DNA from: Natranaeroarchaeum aerophilus
GTDB lineage: Archaea > Halobacteriota > Halobacteria > Halobacteriales > Natronoarchaeaceae
Length of the DNA stretch: 64,000 bases
Assembly: GCF_023638055.1 (NCBI RefSeq)
Contig: NZ_JAKRVY010000001.1
Location: forward strand, 186,001-250,000
Direction of reading: 5' to 3'
In this document: piece by piece, positions 6,314-15,163 of the stretch
Layout: each line of letters starts with the position of its first letter
Position numbering within the stretch: the first letter of the stretch is position 1
Notes under the pieces: model-generated
Database searches by the model: none
Told to the model about the DNA's origin: nothing
Seen by the model: only the letters and a program-made list of their open reading frames with translations
Made by a program: the position numbers and the translations under genes

Positions 6314-9037
6314 ATGAGCACGAACGACACTACGGACGACACGGACGACGGCATCGACAGCTCCGGCCTTCCGCTGGGGCGCAGAAACTTCATGAAGGCG
6401 AGCGCCGTTGGCGCGGTCGCCGCCGGGCTAGGCACCGGCCTCAGCAGTCTCACCTCGGTCGTCGAGGCGGACAACTACCGTGACGCTCTGGTTGAACACA
6501 CTGGTGACTGGAAGCCAAGTTGCTGTGCGGGCTGTACGTCCTGGTGTTCGGCGGAGATCCTCGTCGATGACCGGACCAACCGCGTCATCAGGACTCGGGG
6601 ACACGCGGATTCCGAGATTCACGGAACCCACGACTGCCCGCGACAGGATCTGGGCATTCAGCAACTGTACGACCCCGACCGGGTCACACAACCGATGAAG
6701 CGGACGAACCCGGAGAAAGGAAGGGATGTCGATCCGGAGTTCGAGCCCATCAGCTGGGAGGAGGCGATCGACATGCTGGCAGAGGAGATCATGGAGCTTC
6801 GGGAGAACGAGGAACCTGAGAAGTTCATGGTCACCCGCGGGCGGTATACCTACCTGCGGCCGATCCTCTACAGCTACTTGCCGAAGATCATCGGGTCGCC
6901 GAACAACATCTCCCACAGCGCGATCTGTGCGGAGGCCGAGAAGTTCGGGCCGATGTACACCGAAGGCGAGTGGTCCTACCGACAGTACGACGTTCAGAAC
7001 GCCCAGTACGTGATCGCATGGGGCGCAGACCCTATTTCGACGAACCGGCAGGTTTCCCACTACTCCAACGAGTTCGGCGACCTGCTCGATCGGGCGACTG
7101 TCGCGGTCGTCGAACCGCGGCTCTCGTCGACAGCCACGAAATCCGACGAGTGGCTGCCTGTCGAACCGGGCCACGACGGCGCGCTCGCCTCGGCGATGGC
7201 CCACGTCATTCTCCGCGAGGGGCTGTGGCACCGCGAGTTCGTCGGCGACTTCGACGACGGTGAGAACCGCTTTATCCCCGGTGAACAGGTTGATCCCGAC
7301 ACGTTCGAGGAATCCGAGAACAGCCAGGGCGTCGTCGAGTGGTGGAACGAAGAGCTGTACGACAAGGATCCAGAATGGGCCGCCGAGGAAGCCGGCGTCC
7401 CCGCAGAGCAGATCGAACGGGTCGCCATCGGATTCGCGGAGGCCGGCCCGAACGCGATTTCGTGGCTGGGTGGCGGTCCGTGTATGCAGATTCGTGGGAG
7501 CTACACTGCAATGGCCGTCCACGCACTCAACGGACTCGTCGGGTCCGTCGGTAACCGCGGCGGGACGCTGTACGCACCGGGCACCGGCGTTGAGGACATG
7601 CCTGCCCCGGACGAGTATATCGACGACGTTGCTGAAGCGGGGATCGACAACGAGAAAATCGACCAGCGCGGTCGCCTGGAATTCCCCGCGCTCAAGGGCG
7701 GTGAGTCCGGCGGTGGTGTCGTCACGAACAACGCTGCCGACGGGATCATCGACGAGGATCCAAACGAAATCAAGGTGCTGATCTCGTACTGGAACAACTA
7801 CGCGTTCTCGAACCCAGAAAGCCAGCGCTGGGAGGAGGCCTTAGAGAAGATACCGTTCCACGCCACGATCGAAACCCATGCCAGCGAGACGGCCTGGTTC
7901 GCAGACCTGATCCTGCCGGCGACCCACCACCAGTTCGAGCGATGGGGCCAGCTCCGGAGCACCGGGGCCGGCTACCGGACGATCAACCTGCATACGCCAG
8001 TGCTGGCCGACGATCCGGACGATCCCGCGGACGTCCTCGAAAACGGCCGGCTGTGGGACGTCAAGACCGACGAGACGGAGATCCCCTACCTGCTGGCCGA
8101 GGCACTGGCCGACAGAGGGTTCGAGAACATGCTGGAGTACTTCGAAAACGAGTACCCGGATCCGGAGACGGGCGAGTCACTGCGTGAGGAAATATCGGGC
8201 GACGACTTCGAGTCCCGGGAGCTTCGCGCACAGGCGTTCTCGCGTAACGCCACCAAAGTCCGCACACAGCCAATTTGGGATCCCGACTACCGCGAGAACG
8301 AGTTCGACTGGCCCGGCGGCGAGGAGTTCGACGACTGGGTCGAGTTCCGCGAACGCGGCATCTGGCACACCGAGAAGTGGGAGTACCGCCACCGCTGGCC
8401 CTCGGAGGGCGGCGAGTTCGCCACCGATACCGGCGTCTTCGAGTTCGACGGGGAGACGCTACAGAACGCTCTCGAAGGCCACGCTGACCGGCACGATACG
8501 GACGTCGACGACGTGCTGGAGACGTGCAACTACCAGGGTCGCGTCGACGATCCGGACGCGCCCGACGCGTTCGTCCCCCACTACGAGGAGCCGTACGGGA
8601 TGGGTGACGAGTCCGAGTATCCGTTCAAATTCGTGGACTACAAGGATCGGCTCAACCGAGAAGGACGCTCCGCGAACACGACGTGGCTCCACGAGTTCAA
8701 AGACGTCAACCCGGGTGACGAACCACACAAGGACCTCGCGAAAATCAACCCACGGGACGCCGAGGAGCTCGGTCTCGAAGACGGTGACCGCATCAGCATC
8801 GCGTCACCCGCTGGCGAGATTGAAGTAGAAGTCAAGCTGTGGGAGGGTATCCGCCCCGGAACCGTCGCCAAAACCTGGGGGCAGGGCCACTGGGCCTACG
8901 GCGAGGTCGCGTCCGAGGAGTTTGGCGAGGAAGCACGCGGTGGATCGAACAACGAGATCATCGTCGCGGACTACGACCGGCTGAGCGGGAGTTCGGTGTT
9001 CTACGGCGACGTCTGGGTCGACATCGAGAAGGCGTAA
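6314..9037 (+). CDS. arrA: Tat-exported molybdopterin oxidoreductase, ArrA-like (probable arsenate respiratory reductase)
   Basis: Catalytic bis-MGD subunit of 907 residues. A twin-arginine signal (GRRNFMKASAVGAVAAG) comes first, then a [4Fe-4S] site C71-x2-C74-x3-C78-x29-C108. RGRY at 175-178 and SHSAICAEAEKFG, with the presumed Mo-ligand Cys at 205, are features I associate with ArrA rather than ArxA or DMSO reductase. The GADP and NRQVSHYS motifs of the cofactor domain follow. A C-terminal cofactor-binding domain starts near residue 760. Start 6314 (MSTNDTTDD) is preferred over 6302, which overlaps arrB. The likely reaction is As(V) to As(III) outside the cell with menaquinol as donor. Polysulfide, thiosulfate or tetrathionate reductases of the same clade remain possible. 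Confidence 0.75.
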   Translation: MSTNDTTDDTDDGIDSSGLPLGRRNFMKASAVGAVAAGLGTGLSSLTSVVEADNYRDALVEHTGDWKPSCCAGCTSWCSAEILVDDRTNRVIRTRGHADSEIHGTHDCPRQDLGIQQLYDPDRVTQPMKRTNPEKGRDVDPEFEPISWEEAIDMLAEEIMELRENEEPEKFMVTRGRYTYLRPILYSYLPKIIGSPNNISHSAICAEAEKFGPMYTEGEWSYRQYDVQNAQYVIAWGADPISTNRQVSHYSNEFGDLLDRATVAVVEPRLSSTATKSDEWLPVEPGHDGALASAMAHVILREGLWHREFVGDFDDGENRFIPGEQVDPDTFEESENSQGVVEWWNEELYDKDPEWAAEEAGVPAEQIERVAIGFAEAGPNAISWLGGGPCMQIRGSYTAMAVHALNGLVGSVGNRGGTLYAPGTGVEDMPAPDEYIDDVAEAGIDNEKIDQRGRLEFPALKGGESGGGVVTNNAADGIIDEDPNEIKVLISYWNNYAFSNPESQRWEEALEKIPFHATIETHASETAWFADLILPATHHQFERWGQLRSTGAGYRTINLHTPVLADDPDDPADVLENGRLWDVKTDETEIPYLLAEALADRGFENMLEYFENEYPDPETGESLREEISGDDFESRELRAQAFSRNATKVRTQPIWDPDYRENEFDWPGGEEFDDWVEFRERGIWHTEKWEYRHRWPSEGGEFATDTGVFEFDGETLQNALEGHADRHDTDVDDVLETCNYQGRVDDPDAPDAFVPHYEEPYGMGDESEYPFKFVDYKDRLNREGRSANTTWLHEFKDVNPGDEPHKDLAKINPRDAEELGLEDGDRISIASPAGEIEVEVKLWEGIRPGTVAKTWGQGHWAYGEVASEEFGEEARGGSNNEIIVADYDRLSGSSVFYGDVWVDIEKA

Positions 9038-9113
9038 TCCGGCCCGGTTTGAACCGTTTTCGGGTCGGACTATTGCGAGCGGTCGGAGGGCACGGACAGA
9101 TTGATCTACACAC

Positions 9114-9809
9114 ATGACACACACCAAAACGATGAACGAACGGTCGGAAAGCGCGGTCGCCGCGGAGCGGCGTCGGGCGACCACGTACAGTCTACTCGCC
9201 GCGCTGTTCCAGCCGCCGGACGACGTGGGACTGGATGCGCTGGCGGAGACTGACGAATCGGACGTCTCGATCGCTGTCAGCCCCCTCGCCGACGCAGCGG
9301 CGGACGCGAACGAGCTGACACTCGACCACGCCGGGCTGTTCGTCGGCCCGTTCGAGCTGGAGGCACCGCCGTACGAGTCGGTCTACGTCGACAGTGAGAC
9401 TCAGGTGATGACTGAGTCGACTGCACAGGTACAGGCCGAGTACAACGAAGCAGGCGTCGACATCGACCTCGACGAACCTGCCGATCACGTCGCGGCGGAG
9501 CTGGAGTTCACCTTCCTGCTCGTCGCTACGGAGATCGAAGCGCTCGAAGCCGGAGAGTTCGATGCCGCGGAACACTACCTCGAACGCCAGTACGAATTCC
9601 TCTCGGAGCATCTCGGCCGGTGGATCTCGGAGCTCGCAGAGAACATGCGCGAGCACGCCGACACCGAGTTCTACTCGATGCTCGCTGACGAAGCCCAGTC
9701 GTTCGTCGAGGGGGACGGCAAGCGACTCGCGGACAGGCTCAACCGGCTCGATGCGACCGACGACGACTTGGCTACGGTGCTCGAAGACGGTGATACAAAT
9801 GACAGTTGA
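9114..9809 (+). CDS. arrD: TorD/NarJ-family chaperone for the molybdoenzyme (ArrD-like)
   Basis: The 231-residue, very acidic, mostly helical protein has the TorD-family layout: an N-terminal YSLLAALFQPP segment, a central LFVGPFELEAPPYESVY region with the conserved aromatic/proline core, and a helical end. These proteins bind the Tat leader of the partner and hold it until cofactor and Fe-S insertion are complete. It follows arrA by 76 bases and overlaps the next ATG by 11 bases. A second in-frame ATG at 9132 is an equally good start. Confidence 0.8.
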   Translation: MTHTKTMNERSESAVAAERRRATTYSLLAALFQPPDDVGLDALAETDESDVSIAVSPLADAAADANELTLDHAGLFVGPFELEAPPYESVYVDSETQVMTESTAQVQAEYNEAGVDIDLDEPADHVAAELEFTFLLVATEIEALEAGEFDAAEHYLERQYEFLSEHLGRWISELAENMREHADTEFYSMLADEAQSFVEGDGKRLADRLNRLDATDDDLATVLEDGDTNDS

Positions 9810-10911
9810 CGAAGACCAGATCCGCGAACGGCTCCGTGCGGTCGAGGATCCGGCGCTCGGGCAGGACATTGGGTCGCTGGGACTGATCGACGATGTCCGC
9901 ATCGAGGACGGCGTCGCCCACGTCTCCGTGGCGTTTAACGCACCATACTCCACCGACGAGAAGGCGATGGGCGATCGAATCCGCGAGGAGATCCGCGAGC
10001 TCGATCTCGAACCGGAGCTGTCGGTGAGCCTCTCGTGGGAGGATCCGGACAGTCCGCTCCCGGACGTCCGGAATGTCATCCCGATAGCGTCGGGTAAAGG
10101 CGGCGTCGGAAAGACGACAGTTGCGACGAATCTCGCAACAGCGCTCGCACAGACCGGCGCTCGCGTCGGGCTGCTGGACGCCGATATTTACGGCCCGAAC
10201 GTGCCCGGGATGCTCGGGATCGAAGCGCAGCCAGGGTTGACTGAAGAGAACCTGATCCTCCCGCCGGAGGTCGACGGTATCAAGCTGATGAGCATGGCGT
10301 TTCTCACCGACGACGACACCGATCCCGCCATGCTGCGCGGCCCGATGGTCGACAAACTCCTCTCGGAGCTGATCGAGGAAACCCAGTGGGGCGAACTCGA
10401 CTATCTGCTGGTCGATCTCCCTCCCGGCACCGGTGACGAGCAGCTGACCCTGCTCCAGAGCGTCCCCGTGACTGGCGCGGTTGTCGTGACGACGCCCGAG
10501 GACATCGCGCTCTCGGATGTCCGTAAAGGGATCCGCATGTTCCACGATCGGGGGACACCAGTGCTCGGGATCGTCGAAAACATGAGCTCGTTTTTGTGTC
10601 CGTCCTGTGGCGACGAACACGAGCTTTACGGCAGCGGCGGCGGCGCGGACCTCGCCGCGGAGTTCGACGTCCCGCTGCTCGCCGAGATCCCGATGGATCC
10701 GGAGATCCGTTCGGGAAGCGACGCCGACAAACCCGTGACCGTCCTGCAGGAGACGGCGGCGGCCGAACACTTCCTCGATCTCCGTGCTGTAGTTACGAAC
10801 CGCATCGGCGCGGTCAACCGTGCGATCGTCGGTGAACTAGATCCCGACGACGAAGACACCCCGCTAGTCCCGATGCCACAGCAAGAACCCAAGGTAGAAA
10901 GCGACCAGTGA
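9799..10911 (+). CDS. mrp: Mrp/ApbC/NBP35-type Fe-S carrier ATPase
   Basis: The 370-residue protein starts with a MIP18-like (DUF59) domain (about 1-90), then a deviant Walker A P-loop (SGKGGVGKTTVATN), the LLDADIYGPNVPGMLG switch, and a late CPSCG pair thought to hold a bridging Fe-S cluster. Mrp proteins carry and transfer Fe-S clusters; some also take part in molybdoenzyme maturation. The ATG lies inside the last codons of arrD, so the two are translationally coupled. That ties it to this operon rather than to general Fe-S assembly. An open frame runs upstream to 9562, but that part is a shadow of arrD. Confidence 0.9.
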   Translation: MTVDEDQIRERLRAVEDPALGQDIGSLGLIDDVRIEDGVAHVSVAFNAPYSTDEKAMGDRIREEIRELDLEPELSVSLSWEDPDSPLPDVRNVIPIASGKGGVGKTTVATNLATALAQTGARVGLLDADIYGPNVPGMLGIEAQPGLTEENLILPPEVDGIKLMSMAFLTDDDTDPAMLRGPMVDKLLSELIEETQWGELDYLLVDLPPGTGDEQLTLLQSVPVTGAVVVTTPEDIALSDVRKGIRMFHDRGTPVLGIVENMSSFLCPSCGDEHELYGSGGGADLAAEFDVPLLAEIPMDPEIRSGSDADKPVTVLQETAAAEHFLDLRAVVTNRIGAVNRAIVGELDPDDEDTPLVPMPQQEPKVESDQ

Positions 10912-11032
10912 ACTGCCCCTGCCACCTCAGTCGCCGATGGCGACTTTCTTGAGCTAGGCGCTTCCTCGTTTCGCGACATCCTCGCCGCGCCCGAAGACGC
11001 GGACAGCCGCCTGTTCTCTGTCACGACCTCGG

Positions 11033-11548
11033 TCACCAGTCGATGACGTCGATCTCCTCCCCGTCGACGCCCTCGGGAAGGTCACCGATCCGCTCACGCG
11101 CTTCGTCGACGAGAGTTTTGGCTACTGCAAACCGGCCCGCATCCGGTGCTCTGATGACACCGTTTTGATCAAACCTATCCGGGACGACGTTTCGGACCCG
11201 GTTCCACCGTCCATCGCCGAGTTCGGCAACAAAGTAGTATGCACGAGCATCGGGGAGCGTGTCGGCGACCCCATCGAAACCGGTTATGCGGTCCGGCTCC
11301 TCGTCGGCTATCAGGTCAACCGTCGAGAAGTCGTCTCGATGGTCCATGACGAAGGGAACGAGATCCGCGTTGACGCTCGCGTACGCCGTGGCACGCGCCA
11401 ACTCAGCGGCGTCGTCATCCTCGAAGGCTGTCCAGTCCAGACACTCGACCATCCGGAGCTCGTCGTCCAACAGGACAGTCCCGTACGCGAGTCGGGCCTC
11501 TTCGAGACGGTCGAGAACATCCGCGAGAGGGTCGCTATCGTCGGCCAT
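11033..11548 (-). CDS. Conserved haloarchaeal protein, function unknown
   Basis: A 171-residue acidic soluble protein without signal peptide, membrane segment or cysteine cluster. It begins MADDSDPLADVLDRLEEARL and ends in VDGEEIDVIDW. Coding potential is good (strong GC3 bias, acidic composition). It is convergent with mrp, 121 bases away, and is not part of that operon. I do not recognise a family and assign no function. Confidence 0.65.
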   Translation of the reverse strand: MADDSDPLADVLDRLEEARLAYGTVLLDDELRMVECLDWTAFEDDDAAELARATAYASVNADLVPFVMDHRDDFSTVDLIADEEPDRITGFDGVADTLPDARAYYFVAELGDGRWNRVRNVVPDRFDQNGVIRAPDAGRFAVAKTLVDEARERIGDLPEGVDGEEIDVIDW

Positions 11549-11715
11549 ACCCCTCGTTTGTGGTCACGATACAACCACTTTTTCATCACGAATCAAGGCG
11601 GATACCCCGGGGTCGTCCGAAAATCACTGGTTGGCGGGATCACGAAAATCGGAGATTCCCGAACGACTTGACCCCGAGGCAGTTGACGAGGAGCGGCGGG
11701 CAACCGTCAACAGCG

Positions 11716-12045
11716 TCAGCTTTCGACAGGGTCGGCGATTTCGTGGAGTTCGTCGGCAGTGATCTCGACTCGCCCCCCGTCCGCTCCCGATCCGGAGACC
11801 GGCTCGAAGGATAGTTCGAGCTCGTGCCAGTCACCGATTCGGGCTGTCTCGTCGAGGATCTCGGCCTCGCTGAATCCCGCTTTGTGCTCGGTGACGACGA
11901 CGGTGTTCGAGCGGCGACCCGTGGCTCTCGACTCGAGTTTGAGCTCGTACGTATGCCAGTCGCCAAAGCGCGCGGTCACGTCGAGAATCTCCCCTTCTTC
12001 GAAGCCACCGATCGTCTCGGTGATCTCGTAGCTGTTCCGTGCCAT
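11716..12045 (-). CDS. 109-aa protein with internal duplication, unknown
   Basis: The product contains two copies of one ~26-residue motif: GGFEEGEILDVTARFGDWH and AGFSEAEILDETARIGDWH, each followed by an alternating hydrophobic strand (YELKLE, LELSFE). The shape suggests a small all-beta domain built from a duplicated half, like a beta-sandwich or split barrel. A paralogue of identical length lies at 13926-14255. I chose the ATG at 12045 because it matches the paralogue start; an upstream frame to 12183 adds sequence without counterpart. No function is known to me. Confidence 0.75.
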   Translation of the reverse strand: MARNSYEITETIGGFEEGEILDVTARFGDWHTYELKLESRATGRRSNTVVVTEHKAGFSEAEILDETARIGDWHELELSFEPVSGSGADGGRVEITADELHEIADPVES

Positions 12046-12196
12046 GCAGATATTCGTACGGTATGAGGCCTGAAAAGCATATTCACGGGGAATTACCCAT
12101 ATATACGATCGGCGTATGTATCCGCAGACCCCTCCCGATACCCCGTTGTCTGTGGCGGTGGGCAGTGAGTTCCGCGTTGACACGTCAGCCAGTGAG

Positions 12197-12988
12197 TCAC
12201 GCAGGTAGTGCTTTCAGGATCGGACGGGCGTCGCGCAACGGCTTGAACTCGTACCCCAACTCGTCGAGTAACCGCTCGATCTCTTCGCCGTCGGTATGGA
12301 CTTCACAGTAGATCACCCGCGGTCGATCCCGCTCGATCGTCGTCCGCAATCCGCGCAGAACGGCCGCATCGGCACCTTCCGCGTCGATCTTGAGTACATC
12401 TGGAGATGGGACTGTTCCGGACGCGACGAGGCTATCCCCGTCGACCGTCTCGATGGTGATTGTATCCGATAGGCGCTCGCCATGTGCACCGGAAACGTGG
12501 GCGGCCGAGCTGGGTGCCGCGGTAAACTCGACCGTACTCGCTTTCTCGTGGAGTGCCACCTCGTGGACATCGATGTCGTGGCCGGTCGTCTCCACGACCG
12601 TTCGGAGTCGGTTAGCAGTGGTCGGGTGCGGCTCGAACGCGACCACGTCGATCTCGTCGTGAACACTCGAAGCCACGACAGCGTGCCATCCCAGATGGGC
12701 ACCGACGTCGTAGAACACGTCTCCTGGCTCCAGCTCACCGACCAGGTCCTCGAACAGCCGGATCTCGGGATGCATCCAGCGAAAGCGCTGGTACTGCCAG
12801 TACGTCTCCAAGGGGAGTTCGACGTCGATTCCGCCGACCTCGTGGACGATCGAGTCCCGTCGGGAAAGGCGGATAGCATTCGGGGGACGTCCAGCCACCA
12901 GTACAGCGATTTCAGGTGCGTATGAACGCCGAGCCGACGCGTGGCACGTTTCAGATAGCCAGTGTACAGGCGACCGTCCGAAAGCATG
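12197..12988 (-). CDS. FkbM-family SAM methyltransferase, probable frameshift
   Basis: The main frame (12197-12898) shows an FkbM-type methyltransferase: the SAM motif VFYDVGAHLGWHAVV, VVAFEPHPTTANRL, a central LKIDAEGADAAVLRGL and a CEVH stretch. The family O-methylates sugars or lipid head groups. The only start in this frame is a GTG at 12898. One frame over, a plausible N-terminus (MLSDGRLYTGYLKRATRRLG) starts with ATG at 12988, only 28 bases after the PAP2 stop. The two join at tggtggctgg around 12895 if one G has been lost. Either the gene is broken or one base is miscalled. It lies downstream of PAP2 in the same direction, so a lipid or glycolipid substrate is plausible. Confidence 0.65.
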   Translation of the reverse strand, partial: HAFGRSPVHWLSETCHASARRSYAPEIAVLVAGRPPNAIRLSRRDSIVHEVGGIDVELPLETYWQYQRFRWMHPEIRLFEDLVGELEPGDVFYDVGAHLGWHAVVASSVHDEIDVVAFEPHPTTANRLRTVVETTGHDIDVHEVALHEKASTVEFTAAPSSAAHVSGAHGERLSDTITIETVDGDSLVASGTVPSPDVLKIDAEGADAAVLRGLRTTIERDRPRVIYCEVHTDGEEIERLLDELGYEFKPLRDARPILKALPA

Positions 12989-13016
12989 CTGAATAGATTA
13001 TTCGTTGGGATACTCG

Positions 13017-13847
13017 TTATTGACTGTTCGGCCGGTCGACGATCCGTTGTGCACCACCGACCGCGATGAGGGAGAGGACGATCCCCGCGAGGACGTCGAT
13101 CAGCCAGTGGATTCCCAGCGCCATCGTCGCGACGACAATCGAGGCTGCAAGCACCGACGCCAGCCCGAACCAGCGTCGGAACTCCTCGCGAGTCATCGCG
13201 GCGAGCAAGAAGACGGTCGCCGATAGCGACGTATGCAGCGAGGGGAAGACGTTCGTGTTCGTGTTCCACAGCGCGGTGAGATGCGTGATATCCGGAACGA
13301 GTTCGAGCAACGGTGCATCCGCGCTCGACCCATCGCTCGACCGGTCGGCGTTTCTGGGGCCATAGGCGACGACCGAGGCGTAGAACACGACCGCGACAGC
13401 GTAGTTGATCGCGTAGGCCGTCACGAGGAGTTTGAGCGGCCGGGCTCGCTCGGCAAAGAGATAGATGAGGACCGGGCCAATCAACAGGAGCGCGTAGCCG
13501 ACGACGTAGACCGCCGAAAAGTACGGCATCACGATGTCGGGAAGCAGTGACTGAAACGTCACGACGAAATTGCCCTCGATGGCGTGGATCGTCGCAGTTG
13601 CCTCGAAGCCGTACGCGTGAGAGAAACGTTCGATATAGCTCTGAGAACCCTTGTTGACGATGAGAACGAGCGCCAGGAGGAGGACGAAGGGGCCGACTGA
13701 TCGGAGGCGGTCCCGAACCCAATCGGGTCGGTGCCGGATCTCGTGGAACCGTTGGGGGCCGAGACACCACCAGCAGACGAGCGAGAGGCCAACAGCGGTA
13801 ACCACGATGACAGTCAGAAAGAGTACGAGGACCTCGGTCGGAAGCAC
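13017..13847 (-). CDS. PAP2-superfamily membrane phosphatase/phosphotransferase
   Basis: A 276-residue polytopic membrane protein with about six helices. The phosphatase motifs are visible near the C-terminus: NVFPSLHTS (motif 2, catalytic His) and GIHWLIDVLAG (motif 3, second His and Asp). The arrangement resembles the Aur1/Ipt1-like branch of the superfamily, which moves phospho-head groups between lipids, but simple lipid phosphate hydrolysis is equally possible. It is followed closely by the FkbM gene, so the pair may modify a membrane lipid or glycan. Confidence 0.8.
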   Translation of the reverse strand: MLPTEVLVLFLTVIVVTAVGLSLVCWWCLGPQRFHEIRHRPDWVRDRLRSVGPFVLLLALVLIVNKGSQSYIERFSHAYGFEATATIHAIEGNFVVTFQSLLPDIVMPYFSAVYVVGYALLLIGPVLIYLFAERARPLKLLVTAYAINYAVAVVFYASVVAYGPRNADRSSDGSSADAPLLELVPDITHLTALWNTNTNVFPSLHTSLSATVFLLAAMTREEFRRWFGLASVLAASIVVATMALGIHWLIDVLAGIVLSLIAVGGAQRIVDRPNSQ

Positions 13848-13925
13848 GGATTCGTACTGAGATTGGCCGAGAACTATATTAATACACTGGTTACAGAAAT
13901 CCGAAAGAAGCCTCCACGCGAGGCG

Positions 13926-14255
13926 TCACGACTCGACGGGCTTTGCGACGCTGGACAGCTGGTCTGCCGTGAGCTCGATACGTCCTTCACTCCGAGTCGA
14001 CTCTGCTCCGGGCTCGAACGCGAGACCGCACTCGTGCCAGTCGCCGATCCGTGCAGTCACATCGAGGATCTCAGCCTCACCGAAGCCGGCGTCGTGCTCG
14101 GTGACAACGACCGTTTTCGTGCGATGCTCCGCTCGTTCCGGTTCGAGCTTCAAATCGTATGCATGCCAGTCACCGAACCGGGCGGTGACGCAAAGAACCT
14201 CTCCCTGCTTGAAACCGCCAAACGGTTGGGTGACTTCGTACCGAATCCGACTCAT
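13926..14255 (-). CDS. 109-aa protein with internal duplication, paralogue
   Basis: Same length and architecture as the protein at 11716-12045: two half-motifs, GGFKQGEVLCVTARFGDWH and AGFGEAEILDVTARIGDWH, and the same C-terminal ITADEL/LTADQL and PVES ending. A TATA-like ctttttga on the minus strand near 14282-14289 fits leaderless transcription from the ATG at 14255. The two copies bracket the PAP2-FkbM pair, all four genes pointing the same way. Function unknown. Confidence 0.75.
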   Translation of the reverse strand: MSRIRYEVTQPFGGFKQGEVLCVTARFGDWHAYDLKLEPERAEHRTKTVVVTEHDAGFGEAEILDVTARIGDWHECGLAFEPGAESTRSEGRIELTADQLSSVAKPVES

Positions 14256-14330
14256 ACGGAAGATAGTACCTGTGATAGCTCAAAAAGGGCAGTTCCTAGT
14301 AGCAATGTCTTTTATATAACCCAGAATAGA

Positions 14331-14430
14331 GGGCGAATGGCTCAGCCCGTGTGCTTCGAGTAAGACGACCACGGTTGGTCGGAAGATCATACTCTCCAGC
14401 GGGGGCAAGTCCCACGTCGAGAGAGCCCAC
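14331..14430 (+). ncRNA. Candidate structured small RNA
   Basis: A strong TATA box (tttatata, 14311-14318) is followed about 20 bases later by a non-coding segment rich in helices: gggc near 14331 can pair with gccc near 14424-14429, cgacca/tggtcg closes a cggt loop (14366-14381), and ctctc (14392-14396) can pair with gagag after a ggggcaagtccc hairpin. A D-arm-like gctc/gagt pairing is possible, but there is no canonical T loop and no clear anticodon arm, so it is not a standard tRNA. No protein frame spans it. Confidence 0.3.
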
Positions 14431-14450
14431 CAGATGGTTACCAGGGTCGT

Positions 14451-14813
14451 TCAACCAGTGTCGAATATCTGTGGTTCGTCCGCTGGGTCGACATCAGCGA
14501 GGGCGCGAATCACTTTCGTCGCGAAATAGTACCCGATGCTGAAGTAGCCGACGAGCAGTACCACAGTGACCACCGACAGCGCGATGTTGACCGTCACAAA
14601 CAGGGCGAACGTGGCGGCAAATGAGGAGCGCTGTAGTTCTTCGACGTGGTTTAGATCGCGATATGCCTCGACGGTTTCCGGGATCGGATCCGGATATTTT
14701 TCTTCACCTCCGTGAAATGCAAGATATCGGATATGGAGACGGCCTACAAAGTAGCCGACGATGGCTACTGGCATCGTAAAGAGGATGAGCGACGGAAACC
14801 AGACTGGCAGCAT
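14451..14813 (-). CDS. Small two-region membrane protein, unknown
   Basis: A 120-residue protein with a hydrophobic N-terminal segment (LPVWFPSLILFTMPVAIVGY), a charged cytoplasmic middle and one long or two short C-terminal helices (FAATFALFVTVNIALSVVTV and onward). No family motif is seen. It stands alone between the RNA-like segment and the CPBP protease gene. Confidence 0.6.
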   Translation of the reverse strand: MLPVWFPSLILFTMPVAIVGYFVGRLHIRYLAFHGGEEKYPDPIPETVEAYRDLNHVEELQRSSFAATFALFVTVNIALSVVTVVLLVGYFSIGYYFATKVIRALADVDPADEPQIFDTG

Positions 14814-15163
14814 GGAACTACTACGCGGTGTATTACGTCCTCAACGCTGAAATACCTGCTTGGTAGCAACGCATCGACGACCGTTCTGATATTGCCGGTG
14901 CCGCCGTCGACGTGTCATAGAATCATTGATAGGTTTCGAATTCGCTGTAGCTGGAACGAGCCAGCTGCCACGTGGGTGTGTAATTGGGTACTGAAGAAAA
15001 TGATATCTGGGAGTAATAAACCGGTTGATCTGCAAGACGTAGAGCCTGTAGTCACCGCTTGAGTGAGCTAACCGGGGCCGACTTTCCATCAACGAGCGGG
15101 CATTTTTCCCGAGAGGTTGAGAACCGACGATACACCTATTTTGATGGTCGGGGGATTACAGGT

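Noticed and set aside
5266-6474. 402-residue minus-strand open frame
   Set aside because: Antisense to arrC, arrB and the start of arrA, whose motifs are unmistakable.
12313-13770. 485-residue open frame on the minus strand
   Set aside because: Shadow of PAP2 and FkbM in another frame; only its MLSDGRLYTGY segment at 12895-12988 is likely real, as the FkbM N-terminus.
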